A stretch of DNA of 64,000 nt from Mya arenaria (taxonomy: Eukaryota; Mollusca; Bivalvia; Myida; Myidae), in the NCBI RefSeq assembly GCF_026914265.1, contig NC_069135.1, positions 10,018,887 through 10,082,886 on the forward strand, in the 5' to 3' direction. The notes below the pieces were generated by a model, which was not told the origin of the DNA, did not search any database, and saw only the letters and a list, made by a program, of their open reading frames with translations. The translations under genes were made by a program, and so were the position numbers. Shown here piece after piece: positions 20,837-33,700 of this stretch. Position 1 is the first letter of the stretch, and each line of letters opens with the position of its first letter.

Positions 20837-23800
20837 ATGGTGGGTGGAAATAATTTTACTTTTTGCTGTTTTTCCTTGTAAATATTAAGTTAAAAGTTCC
20901 GACAAGATGACATTAAATAATGTGTTTGCTTTAGATGTCATCATATATATATTTGGCCTCTCTGTTTTCTCATTAAATCTACAGTGCACCCGGCGTAAAT
21001 ATGCGGAAGTGAATGCAATAAAAAGCTAACATGTACAAGCCACTCAATGATTGAATTGATGGTTTTTATATGAACAGTTTTATCTGTAAACATTCAAAAG
21101 TTCTATAACAGAACATATGAACAGTTATAATCTGTGTTGCGGTATTGTTATTATTCATTCTTGTCAGATTTGATATGTCCCATTAGTCGTACATGTCTCA
21201 TGATTTAATTATGTATTGTATTGTAGGTCCTGTGTTGTATCTAACCAATATTGGGCACCGAATAAATACTGATAATTGTTCCATTTTGTATTGGAATGTA
21301 TTCCTTTCAAAAATAATCTGGTACTTCTATCAAATGATATTTGACAGCATTTCAAGTTGTTCATTACTTTCATGTAGTGTTTCCGCTCTTTTGACTGCCA
21401 GAAATGTGCCGTGTCGCAATTTCATCTTGCCATGTGCCTCGTCATTGTAATTTGACAGCTTCTTGCGTATTTGTGTAATGAGAAGACAACATGTTTAAAA
21501 TATAAGTAATCTCTTAATCAGATTATTGACTTGCATATCATCCAATTATTGGAACATCTGGCGAGTAGGCAAACCTATTGAATATCTGCCAATCAAAATG
21601 TACAATGACAACACTCACTCCGGATTATAAAAGATTGTTAAGTGCAATAAAAAAGTAAAAGGAATGATTTAAAATGTTGTCACACACTTTAGAGGTTACT
21701 AGTGTAAGTTATGTTCATTTATTCAGGCTTTCATGTGGGCCTTATTTTTCTACTTTTTTGTTTGGTTCCTACTTTTTCTTGAAAAAAACCTACTATCCCT
21801 ACTTTTTTGGTAAAAATAGTGTGAGAAATAATAGAAAAGTTTTAACTAATTGCATTAATTAATTAATGCATAAATCCAAATCAGGAAGCCATTTCTAGTA
21901 TTTTTGTAGGATAAATTTGATTCAGTAGGTCTCCAGTGATGCAAGAGGGGTTGCTATGATGAGAATGATTGTAGCATTTGTGACAAGTCAAAGACTCCAA
22001 TTTCAAGGTTCATCTGCTCATCCTGTGGCTGATCCCCTCTTAAAACCCTGGTTTCTAAGTTAAGATAACTACATGTACATCACATATGATGAATAGGTTT
22101 AGTAGTCATTTATTTGCATTACCAAAAAGGTAAGTAAAAAGCCCTACTATCCCTACTTTTTATGCCCCCGAAGGTGGGCATATTAAAATCGCACCGTCCG
22201 TCCGTCCGGCTCTGTAACTTTCCCTTGTATGGACAGATTTTAAAATAACTTGCCACATGTGTTCCACATACCAAGATGACGTGTCACGTGCAAGACCCGT
22301 GTCCCTACCTCAAAGGTCAAGGTCACACTTAGTGTTTATTCACAGTGGAGGGCTGCATACAAGGACATAGGGTATAGGTTGCCGTGTCCGGGCTGTAACT
22401 TTCTCTTGTATGGACAGATTTTAAAATAACTTGCCACATGTGTTCCACATACCAAGACGACGTGTCGCCTGCAAGACCCGTGTCCCTACCTCAAAGGTCA
22501 AGGTCACACTTAGTGTTTATTCACAATAGAGTGCTGCATATAAGGACATAGAGTATAGGTTGTCGTGTCCGGGCTGTAACTTTCCCTTGTATGGACAGAT
22601 TTAAAATAACTTGCCCAATGTGTTCCACATACGAAGACGACATGTCGCGTGCAAAACCTGTGTCCCTACCTCAAAGGTCAAGGTCACACTTAGTGTTTAT
22701 TCACAATGGAGTGCTGCATATAAGGACATAGGGTATAGGTTGTCATGTCCGGGCTGTAACTTTCTCTTGTATGGACAGATTTTAAAATAACTTGCCACAT
22801 GTGTTCCACACACCAAGACGACGTGTCGCGTGCAAGACCCGTGTCCCTACCTCAAAGGTCAAGGTCACACTTAGTGTTTATTCACAATGGAGTGCTGCAT
22901 ACAAGGACATAGGGTATAGGTTGTCGTGTCCGGGCTGTAACTTTCTCTTGTATGGACAGATTTTAAAATAACTTGCCACATGTGTTCCACACACCAAGAC
23001 GACGTGTCGCGTGCAAGACCCGTGTCCCTACCTCAAAGGTCAAGGTCACACTTAGTGTTTATTCACAATGGAGTGCTGCATACAAGGACATAGGGTATAG
23101 GTTGTTGTGTCCGGGCTGTAACTTTCTCTTGTATGGACAGATTTTAAAATAACTTGCCACATGTGTTCCACACACCAAGACAACGTGTCGCGTGCAAGAC
23201 CCATGTCCCTACCTCAAAGGTCAAGGTCACACTTAGTGTTTATTCACAATGGAGTGCTGCATACAAGGACATAGGGTATAGGTTGTCGTGTCGGGCTGTA
23301 ACTTTCTCTTGTATGGACAGATTTTAAAATAACTTGCTACATGTGTTCCACATACAAAGTCGTGTGCAAGACCCATGTCCCTACCTCTAAGGTAAATATA
23401 CACTTAGTGTTTATTCACAAGGGAATTATGAATATAAGGACATAACAGTGTAGGTTGTCAAGTATGGGTGGTATTTTTTATGTTCAGAGGCAATTTAAAA
23501 TACCTTGCCATATGTATTTGACACGTAAAGGCAAGATCAACTTGTGCTGACCTTGTTCGTAGGTCAATGTCACATTCGGGGGCATTCGTCGCATACTGTG
23601 GCAGCTCTTGTTGCTCTTAATATTCCTATTTTTCCCTACTTTTTCAAAAAAATCCTGTTATTGGTCTCTTGAAAGCCTGTTTATTGTTAAATTGGTAATA
23701 AGCATAGGCCTAGGTGATGCTCAAATAAATCTTATGTTCAGAATGTAATAATGTAAATAAAGTGTTAATGCTTTTATAATATCGTCCAGGAGATGTATCT

Positions 23801-25618
23801 GTCCTTGTCTTCTGTATAAATGGACCAACTCTGAACAGAGACAAAATGCCTACGTTCTAAGTTGTTTGGCAATTAGTGAAGTACAAGGTCCTTGGTGTCC
23901 CCCTACTTTCACCCACTTGCTTATAGAACTCACTTTAACTTTATTATGGAACAATTGTTAACAATTTTTTCCATCTGAAAAAACACTGAATAAGTAATAT
24001 CCTTGCAAGTTGCGTATTATAATTTGCTTGCCCAAAGACTTTCCTGAAGCAAAGTGGAGTTCATCTCCCCCAGCAAATTTTGTTATATACTATAAAATTA
24101 ATGTTCTTGTTTATATTTCAGGCTGCCACACTTAAGCCATACCTGACGGCTATACGCCACACATTAGAGGCTGCTATGTGCCTTGAGAACTTTAATTCAC
24201 AAAATGTTGAGCGACATAACAAGCCAGAAGTTGAAGTAAAGTAAGTGTGAAATACAGACATGATGACATATTTTTGATTTGATCATGTTTATGAAGGTAT
24301 CATAATTTGTTGGGTCAATGCCAGTAGGTATCAGCTCATCTTTAATACTCTTGTGTACTGTATTAAACTCCTCTTTCAATTAAATCACATTCAATTGTTT
24401 ACATCAGGTTTTGTTCATTTCAACAGAAGCAGCAAGGAGTTGCTACTGACACCAGTGGTAATAAGCAGGAATGAAAAGGAGAAAGTTTTAATAGAAGGAT
24501 CCATCAACTCGTTGCGCATCAGCATCGGAGTGAAACAGGTGTGTTACCAATGTGTTGCAGAGGTTTTTTTTATTTATTTTTAAAATTATAATATGGGCAG
24601 ATTAAAATCATAACTGGTAAGTGTAGTGTCATAAAGAGTTTAACTAAAAACACAACATTTTTTTAGCATTTCAATAACATACTGTACCTGGAATTTTTCT
24701 TCTGCTTTCAGAGTGATGAAATAGAAAAAATACTGTGTCACAAGTTCATGAGGTTTATGATGATGAGAGCAGAAAACTTTGTGGTTCTACGAAGAAAGCC
24801 AGTAGAGGTATATGATTTTGCTATATGCTTGCGTACCTTTTATATGGTAAGGCCATGTTTAATTGATCAAATGGGGGCTGTCTATAAAAGCATATTATTA
24901 TTATGTAATAACAACAGTATTTTTGGCATCATTTGACACATACATGTAGGTCTTGGGTCTTCATAACAAAACTGTTTTCAAAATAAAGCAATGAAAACAG
25001 CCTTGATGAAGCTTATACAACCATGGAACAAATAAAGAAGTTAACTAATGCAAAAACAAATGTTTCACTATTAAGTAATATATGAACCCGCAAGTGTAGA
25101 ATTTTGTATTAATTTTTTTGCCGAGTGTAGAAGACATGTTTAAAAATCGAAAGCTGACACTGAATATAAAATCAAATTGTTATGGCCTAAATTGTATTGT
25201 AACTGTGAGATTGAACCATAAAACCCCCCATTTACTATGACTTCAACTGATGTTTGGGTTACACTGTTAAAGGTACCAACACTACTCCTGGTGTTCTTCA
25301 ATTTGTACTATAAAGGGAATCATAACAACACTATAAACAATGTGTTATCATGCATTTATTTGTGTAATCTTAAAGCACTTTTGAAAGCCATGATTGTTTT
25401 CCTTCTCTCATTACATGTAGCCATTGTTCTTTTCTTTTCAGGGCTACGACATTAGTTTCCTTATCACCAATTTCCACACAGAACAAATGTTCAAACATAA
25501 ACTGCTAGACTTCATCATTCATTTTATGGAAGAAATTGACAAGGAAATCAATGAAATGAAACTAGCAGTTAACTCCAGGGCCCGGCTCAGTGCAGAAGAA
25601 TTCTTGAAAAGATTTTAG
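20837..25618 (+). CDS. ARPC4: Actin-related protein 2/3 complex subunit 4 (ARPC4, p20)
   Basis: Coding exons: 20837-20839 (ATG only), 24122-24240, 24427-24538, 24712-24807, 25442-25618. They sum to 507 bases and 168 residues, the same length as the vertebrate protein. Conserved segments are [75 protein letters not shown] and [20 protein letters not shown], nearly identical to remembered animal ARPC4. The product forms the structural core of the Arp2/3 complex with ARPC2 and nucleates branched actin in the cytoplasm. Exon 1 is inferred: an ATG directly followed by GTGGGT, in the right phase and with the gene's expected very short first coding exon; confidence for that piece is moderate. Intron 1 (3.3 kb) holds nested transposons. 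A further intron in the 3' UTR is likely (donor 25629, acceptor 26211). Confidence 0.95.
21724..23679. mobile_element. MITE with 6-bp target duplication, itself interrupted
   Basis: Ends CAGGCTTTCA (21724) and TGAAAGCCTG (to 23679) are perfect 10-bp inverted repeats, flanked on both sides by TTTATT (21718-21723 and 23680-23685). The body carries repeated CCTACTATCCCTACTTTTT motifs. The element is about 500 bp once the later insertion at 22158-23614 is set aside. It sits in ARPC4 intron 1. Confidence 0.8.
22158..23614 (-). mobile_element. Tandem-core element, 181-bp units (pearl-like)
   Basis: Seven units of 180-181 bp plus one degenerate, marked by CTGTAACTTTCTCTTGTATG at 22212, 22393, 22574, 22754, 22935, 23116 and 23296. 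In minus orientation it begins AACAAGAGCTGCCACAG, passes ATGCCCCCGAATG, then the tandem core, a (GGAC)n tract, and ends in a hairpin (TATGCCCACCTTCGGGGGCATA) rendered as TATGCCCACC/GGGGGCATA plus A-run. No protein frame. This resembles the 'pearl' elements I recall from oysters; the relation is an inference. Confidence 0.8.
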
Positions 25619-27135
25619 CATCATATTTGTAAGTACAAACATAATTATTAATTCAGTCTAAACTTTTTATTTTACAATCATCATAAAACAAGTTAAATTT
25701 TATTACTCTCTCAATGGCACTCTGTATGGGAAGAGTGTCGTTTGTGCTGCTGGTGAAAGATAAAGCAACAACAAGGTGACCATAACCCAAACTCACATGC
25801 ACCCTGGCTGGTAACCTGTAATAATAACATCGGTGATATTTTCTTTAACCTTTATCTTAGTGCATTAAGTGTTAAGGGCATCTGACACTGGCCAATTTTG
25901 CAATCAAGGAGACATCATTTATTTAGCCCTGTATTGATCTGACAGTTTAACAATATTGTTTATACTATACTATGTTTACTAAGGAGTCCTGGACTCCTTT
26001 GAAGTTGCTCTTCTTACTTGAGAACAGGGAAATTTATATAGCATACAGATGTACATGTGGTATATAATCATTAAGATTTCCAACTTACTAGCTACTTTCA
26101 TTTAAATCATAATTATTAACTTTCCATTTTACATGCATGTTCTCATTGTCAACATGTACACTTATATTCAGCACCAGAAATGACCACAGTTAATCTTTGT
26201 TGTCGTTTCAGAGTTTTATAGTTTTTGATGATAGTGCAAAACCATAATGAGGAAACCAAAACAGACTACAGCCAACATTCACATGCTTCTAGCCACATAA
26301 CAGTGTGCACTGCAGCCCACGATGTTGGATACAGTGTCCCAGTGCTTCACATTTTGTAGCCAAAAAGATGTACTTACTTTAACCAAAATGATTAATTTCC
26401 TTGTGTTTTTTAAGGATAAATTGCGTCCCTAAAATTGTTATATAAATCCAATTGAATTTTATATTTTCTCCTGATAAGCAAAGCATATAAACAAATCATA
26501 CTGACAGAAATTGTTGTAATCAGTAGAATAGTGAGGATTATAAAGTATGACATTCCATTCATATTATTAAAAATTGTGTGCCAGATTAAACTCTGAATGG
26601 TATGAAATGTGAGAAATTTTTGGAGAGAATAGTTATGAAGAAATAGTGTAGTGAGAAGCATTTTGGTACTGGCCGGGTGCTACCGGATATTGTTCATACC
26701 TTCATTCATTATAGGTTTCCTTCATTATACATTGGTTATGGACTTTATATCTGTGTTAACAGTGTAGTAAATGCATTTTTTTTTTACTAAGATTGCTTCA
26801 GATCATTGATATGATCTTTACTAATTTATTACAGGATAAAGCGGTACTTTTTATCATAATTATATACCAAGTTTTGTACATTATGTAACTTTCTAAAGAA
26901 TATTTTCTGGTCTTTGACAAAATATAAGATTTTTGTTTATAAATAAAAGCCTGGAATATCTGCCTACAAGAGGAAGGTACTACTTTGCCTGCAATATCTT
27001 ATCAAGTTGATGTAGTATTCGCTTATACAGCCATTTCTTCTTTGATTGTTATGTCTATGCTGTAAATTTCGTTATATAGAACTATTTGATATTTGTACAA
27101 ATGAATACTTGCTATGCATATAAATAATAAAATAT
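25619..27135 (+). other. ARPC4 3' UTR region
   Basis: AT-rich sequence from the stop codon to AATAAA at about 27126. A likely UTR intron has donor GTAAGTAC at 25629 and acceptor TCGTTTCAG ending 26211. It contains a SINE fragment. An 83-codon minus-strand frame (26410-26661) is hydrophobic low-complexity and not called. Confidence 0.5.
25743..25806 (-). mobile_element. SINE body fragment
   Basis: Minus strand GGGTGCATGTGAGTTTGGG followed by TTATGGTCACCTTG, matching the SINE body at 17237-17400 and 4025-4130. Head and tail are missing. Confidence 0.55.
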
Positions 27136-27310
27136 ATTGTTTTTATCATCCTGTGTTTTGACTGCATTATATATGCATTTCTAAGGTGCGATTAACTTTA
27201 TCTTTGGAAATAAAAAACAAAATCTGAATTATGTATCTTACCCTGCTCTACTCAAGGTAAATGATAAGATACCATTTACATAACATTTTTAGTCATAAAC
27301 CAAAAGAAAA

Positions 27311-28728
27311 GATCGGGCCTGGTGGTCAACATTCCAGCCACTTGCCCATATATAAAAAGAAAAAGTCAGGCTTGTTCAACATTCTAGCCACTTGCCCATA
27401 TACCAAAGAAAAGGTCAGGCTTGTTCATCATTCTAGCCACTTGCCCATATACCAAAGAAAAGGTCAGGCTTGTTCAACATTCTAGCCACTTGCCCATATA
27501 CCAAAGAAAAGGTCAGGCTTGTCCAACCTTCTAGCCACTTGCCCATATACCGAAGAAAAGGTCAGACTTGTTCGCCATTCTAGCCACTTGCCCTTAAACC
27601 AAAGAAAAGGTCAGGTTGGTTCAACATTCTAGCCACTTGCCTATATACAAAAAAGAAAAGATCAGGCTTGTTCGACATTCTAGCCACTTGCCTATATACA
27701 AAAAGAAATGGTGATGCTTGTTCGACATTCTAGCCACTTGCCCTTATACCAAAGAAAAGGTCAGGCTTGTTCAACATTCTAGCCACTTGCCCATATACCA
27801 AAGAAAAGGTCAGGCTTGTTCAACATTCTAGCCACTTGCCCATATACCAAAGAAAAGGTCAGGCTTGTTCAACGTTCTAGCCACTTGCCCATATACTAAA
27901 GAAAAGGTCAGGCTTGTTCAACATTCTAGCCACTTGCCTATATACCAAAGAAAAGGTCAGGCTTGTTCAACATACTAGCCACTTGCCCATATACAAAAAG
28001 AAAAGTTTAGGCTTGTTCAACATTCTAGCCACTTGCCCATATACAAAAAGAAAAGGTCAGGCTTTCTCAACATTCTAGCCACTTGCCCATATACAAAAAG
28101 AAAAGGTCAGGCTTGTTCAGCATTCTAGCCACTTGCCCATATACCAAAGAAAAGGTCCGGCTTGTTCAACATTCTAGCCACTTGCCCATATACCAAAGAA
28201 AAGGACAGGCTTGTTCAACATTCTAGCCACTTGCCCATATACTAAAGAAAAGGACAGGCTTGTTCAACATTCTAGCCACTTGCCCATATACCAAAGAAAA
28301 GGACAGGCTTGTTCAACATTCTAGCCACTTGCCCATATACCAAAGAAAAGGTCAGGCTTGTTCAGCATTCTAGCCACTTGCCCATATACCAAAGAAAAGG
28401 TCAGGCTTGTTCAGCATTCAAGCCACTTGCCCATATACCAAAGAAAAGGACAGGCTTGTTCAGCATTCTAGCCACTTGCCCATATACCAAAGAAAAGGAC
28501 AGGCTTGTTCAGCATTCTAGCCACTTGCCCATATACCAAAGAAAAGGTCAGGCTTGTTCAGCATTCTAGCCACTTGCCCATATACCAAAGAAAAGGACAG
28601 GCTTGTTCAGCATTCTAGCCACTTGCCCATATACCAAAGAAAAGGACAGGCTTGTTCAGCATTCTAGCCACTTGCCCATATACCAAAGAAAAGGACAGGC
28701 TTGTTCAGCATTCTAGCCACTTGCCCTT
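27311..28728. repeat. 49-bp minisatellite, ~29 copies
   Basis: Unit contains TTCTAGCCACTTGCCCATAT, then ACCAAAGAAAAGG, then TCAGGCTTGTTCAACA; period 49 bp. Variants cluster: GGACAGG and TTCAGCATT units occupy the right third, showing recent expansion there. Because 49 is not a multiple of three and the unit lacks plus-strand stops in most frames, open frames of 74-86 codons arise; these are artefacts. The array begins about 180 bases after the ARPC4 polyadenylation signal. Confidence 0.97.
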
Positions 28729-28739
28729 GAGGTTCATGC

Positions 28740-30779
28740 ATTTTGTTTGATGATCATCTTACTGAGCAAATCCAGGGAATGAAGAAATGTTGTGTTATCA
28801 TAATGAAGTTCTAAAGGCTTGTAGTGCAAAGTTTTTTTTTTTTTAGCAAAAAGCAATTCAAAATCATTGATGAAACTCTTGATTTTTCTCATTTAATGTG
28901 CACCAAAAACATTAACCATGTACATATATATTGACAGTTAATTGTCTCCTGTCAATTACATGACAGATTAATGATATAATCATAACAGATCATACACAAC
29001 ACTCAGTATGCTGCATTATTGTGAATGGGCCAATCAGTATCTCCAACAAAATGCAGTCAAATTTACATAACAAAATACTCATGCAAAGATTCATTACCTA
29101 TATTAATCCCAGTATAATTATATCACAATTAAATAGGTGCATAAATGAAGTACTTAACAGAAACAGTGGTTCAAATGAATTTGCTGAAATAAGTTAACAC
29201 TAGTAAAACATCCATCTCCATAGCTAAAGAGAAGTCTAAACATTAGACATTATGTTATTTAATTAATGTGTTAACAATATTGACAAATAAATGGTTGGAC
29301 TAGACAAAGGAGAACTGGCTTACAAAGAAACTCATGAGAGTATTACAGCATACAGGTCTTACATGTTGATTCATTTTAAAAACTCCGAAATATTTGTTAC
29401 ATGGTCTTCAGCAACAATACTAGTGTGGAATTGATAATAATTTTGGAGAAGTAGTGAAATTCGACTTGTATGTGTGGTGTACAAGTTAAAAGATTTTGGC
29501 TAACATCATGATGATTAGCATCACATGTATGGGATTATGGGATTGAGTAGGCAAATGGACAGAGTTTAAAGGCCGGCAGCAATGCAAATCAATAGAAGGA
29601 CCAAAATCTAAAATGTTAAAATGTTGAGTTTTGAGGTTCAATATTTAACAAGCATGATTTATATATACGTTGCAACATGAAAAGCTATAATTAGAAAGCG
29701 AGCAATTTTCAACGAAATAATATTTCATCAGATTTCCGATAAAAAAGCATTTATGTTTTGCCAGAAATGTCTTAATACAAAAAGAATATGTTTATGAGTG
29801 TAATTTATCAGAACTGCCCAATCAACAATGTCTTGGGGCTTTGTGTTGATTGCAGCTATTTTAAAAAAGATACATGCATATTTGTAACCCGAAAATAAAT
29901 TTCATCCACTATTTCTCTAAATAACTTTCTTATTTGACAAGATATCATCAAGAACTCTCAAGACATTGTTAATTATGTAGTCTGGGGCACTTTAACATAA
30001 AAACAAAGTAATAATGTCACCAGACTTTTCCGAAATAATGTGAATGCTTTTTGATCCAAAATTTTATAAAATTTTCTTTTGTATAATTTGTTTCAACTCC
30101 TTACTTCCCCAAAACATGTCGCCAAGAATATATGTTTCACTCCTAAAAAAAGATTGTTCCTCAAAACTAAATAAAACATGAACTTTTTAAATGTTTTAGT
30201 TTTTTACCTTCCCCATCCACTTTTGCATTGTGGCCGGCCCTTAAATGTATCCTATGATTGCGAAGAAATTTACAAATTATGAGGGAAGTGTGGGAGTTTT
30301 AAGGCCTACATATATCTGCAGATTCACAAACTTATTTGTATCGGTAGCTACACTTACAAGTGATGTTTCTCTACCTCTTTGACTCTTTTCACTCTACTTA
30401 AAATTTTAATTTACAGACTAACAACTCTTGAAGCATTTAAACAAACTTTTTTACAGCAGTTTTCTGTCATTTTACAAAATATATAATTCAATGTGAATTT
30501 CAGGCTTTCTTTTAACCATTGGAGGATTACAATTTTATAAATGCCAAGTGTCCATACTGTAATTTAATAGGTCAAAGATGAGCCAAATCCTGATAGCTGA
30601 ATGTACTTAATGTGAATAATATGCTTTTCTTTCATATTCCGAAGTCTTCCAGTTCTAAAATATATCCTTCTTTTATAATTTATACAGGCATAGAATAAGC
30701 ACATAAACAACGAGGAACTAAACGCAACAATGAAGATATCACAATAATATAATGGCAATATTCTAAAAACTGTCCACTA
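28740..30779. other. Intergenic and SLC25A20 3' UTR
   Basis: AT-rich sequence between the convergent ARPC4 and SLC25A20 genes. Part nearest 30779 must be the 3' UTR of the carrier. No further gene, tRNA or transposon was recognised. Confidence 0.5.
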
Positions 30780-33700
30780 TCAATCATTCTCTGGCATCAT
30801 CCAATGCAAGAACTTCATGGCCAATTCGTACCCCATGAAACACGCCTGAAAAAGATTATCATTAATTAGAGAAGGCTTATTTCTTGTCAATTTTGTATTA
30901 AAATATGAAAGATCACATTATAATGTTTTGGTATCACTTTTGTTGGATTTCTTTGATATAAAAGGAAAAAACAAGCTTAAATTCTCAGAGTGAATTGAAA
31001 AGGACTTGTAATAATATTGGGGAACTGTAGCTAGATAGGGCATTACATCTGTAACGCATAAATAGCTACATTTTCCAATTAACCCAGTCAAAAATGTTAT
31101 TTACGACCTCAAAGTCGAACTATATTAAAAACCAGGTTCAACAAGCGGATACTATTGCTTTTCAATATTTCCCAGTCGAATAAGATGGATAATAAAAACA
31201 AAAACATTTTAACCGAAGTGAAAGGACACATTCACCTGCAGTGTCATTTTAAACATCTCAATGAGTTTCACATAACCATAATTAAAGCTTTTCACAATAC
31301 CATTGGCCATACCACTACTACGCCACCGAACACAAAACAATGGCAATATCTTTACTTCTTGTTTTCTTTTAAACCATTTTACTTCAAAAACCAGATCAAC
31401 TTATGTAAGGTAAGATCTTGATTTCCGAGACAACAGACTTACAGCATTGGCTGGGAATGCCCTGAGCATGACTGGTGTTAGGCCCTTGAAGAGACCGGCA
31501 GGCCCCTCCTCCTTTATCAGATGTCGAAACACATCCCGGATACCATTAGGGTACATGCCCTCTGGGGCTGCAGGGGAGAAGGGAAGATGTAAGATTCAAA
31601 CCATTACAATTGCCAAAAATATATGAGAAGTTTAAGAGAACAACACAATTTTTTACATTACATGATGTAGATGCATGTCATGAAATAATAAAGCATTTGG
31701 TTTCGAAATGTAGATTTTATCAGTAAGATCTGTCTTTTTTTGATGACATAATAAGAAAGAAATGCTTTTGTATTTTTAGAAAATTCCAACCTCATAAATA
31801 GGATTTTTTGAATATTTAAGCATATATTACAAATGCTATTGAATGACTGGTTGTTATGAAAACACATTTCATTACTATACATCAAATTATTTAAAGTAAC
31901 AGTTCTTTATTCATAAATGGTTAAGAATAAAATTCAATGGATATAAATCACATTTTTTGTTTTAATTTAACTTGCATTAACTTACCTGTTAAAGAGGTAT
32001 TCATAATTTTGTCTGCAATGACTTGATAATGTATGTATATTTTTTGCTAATAAACAGGCCATTGGAAATGGTTCCTAAAAGAAAAACGTCTAAAAAGTAT
32101 CTATTTTGCCCAGAGTCTCTGGTCCAGACTCCTACAGGTCTTAAAATATGGAGTAGCAAACCTACTCACACCATTTATGATAACCATGCATGTAAATGCA
32201 CCAGAAAAGCTCATAAATGCATGTGTATTTATGTCTAAAAACAGTACTACAGAACACATGTTTGTAGTCATGACTTGAGTAATACTTGTTTGTAGTGAAG
32301 ACTTGAGTAATACCTGTTTGTAGTCTAGACTTGAGTAATACCTGTTTGTAGTCGAGACTTGAGTAATACCTGTTTGTAGTCGAGACTTGAGTAATACCTG
32401 TTTGTAGTCTAGACTTGAGTAATACCTGTTTGTAATCGAGACTTGAGTACGTCCGGGCCGATGGCGACGGTCCAGTTAAAGATGCCTGCCATACCTCCAG
32501 CAAACAGCGTCCTGCCCACACTCAGTTCACTCCGACTGAAAGGTTCAAGATACTCATTGAAAGGTACTTTATACAATCGTTTACTGGAGGCTAGTAAATA
32601 AGTAATGTAGAAAGAATACGGTACTCATTGTAAAAAGAGATGGGATTTTCATTTTGCAAAACCCCATAATCAGCCAAGATATTCCTGATAGGACATGTAC
32701 CCTCACTTTTAAACTAAATAAATGGTCAATTGCTTGTTTTTCTGTGCTTCATCTTACTTCAATTTTTAAGTTTCAAACTGTTCAAAAGTCTTTCAACACC
32801 TGTTGTGATTAAAAACATGAGTGCCAATTTTAATGCACACAAAGTGAGCATAATTTGGTTATAAAAGGTGACTGCCTTGTCACAATGAGCCTGTGCAACC
32901 AACATAATGTACATTAATCCAAGGAATGATAGCACAATCAAGAACTTACTCGGACCCTGCAGGGGCCATCACATGCTGAAGCCATTCGTATGACATGAAG
33001 TACATTCCACTTGCTGGAACATCTGTAAACCATCAGGAAAACATTAGAGGTAATAATCATAATGTTACTTACACTAGTGATTTATAACAATACTTCTTAT
33101 TCTTGTGCTTAAAAAAAATGATATCACTCCCCCAACATTCCAAAATATTACCCCCAGGTTATACCTCCTACTCCTAGGTTTTTCCTCCTACCCCCAGTGT
33201 TTTCCGTTCTATCCCCTGAAACTGCCCTTTACTCCAAGCTTATTTCCCCACCTTAACACTATTGACCCTTCCCCAGGACATTTTACCCTCGTTCTCACCC
33301 CTGAGTAGTGTAGCACCGGTGCCTCGGTAAATGCTGCGGATCCCACCCTCTCTGTACAGCTGCTTCACGCAGTCAATTGGGCCTGCATATTTCTTTGTCT
33401 TACCATCTGCCTGGATCTGAAGTCAAATCATCCATGTAGGCTACAAACATCGTGAGGATATCCTCTTTAAAAATTTCAATTGTATATCCAAACATGGAAT
33501 AACTGAGTAAATGGAAAAACTATGCTATTTCAGTGATCAGTCTGTAAACATAATAAATATCTGTTTTTTTGCAGCATGGATATGCATGTAGTAGGAAACA
33601 TTTGTTTTTCAAACACAAAGTCAAATATTCAGCATTGCATTTCAATAAACCTTATTTTTAGTAAAAATTTTTATCATCATTCACATGTACATCTAAAAAA

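Noticed and set aside
27261-28569. Open frames of 74-86 codons in the 49-bp array as a repeat protein
   Set aside because: They follow from a stop-poor unit whose length is not a multiple of three; there is no start context, splice support or family match.
32162-32521. 119-codon minus-strand frame over the 28-bp array as a separate gene
   Set aside because: It is SLC25A20 exon 7 in a shifted frame plus the repeat array; the carrier model explains the coding part fully.
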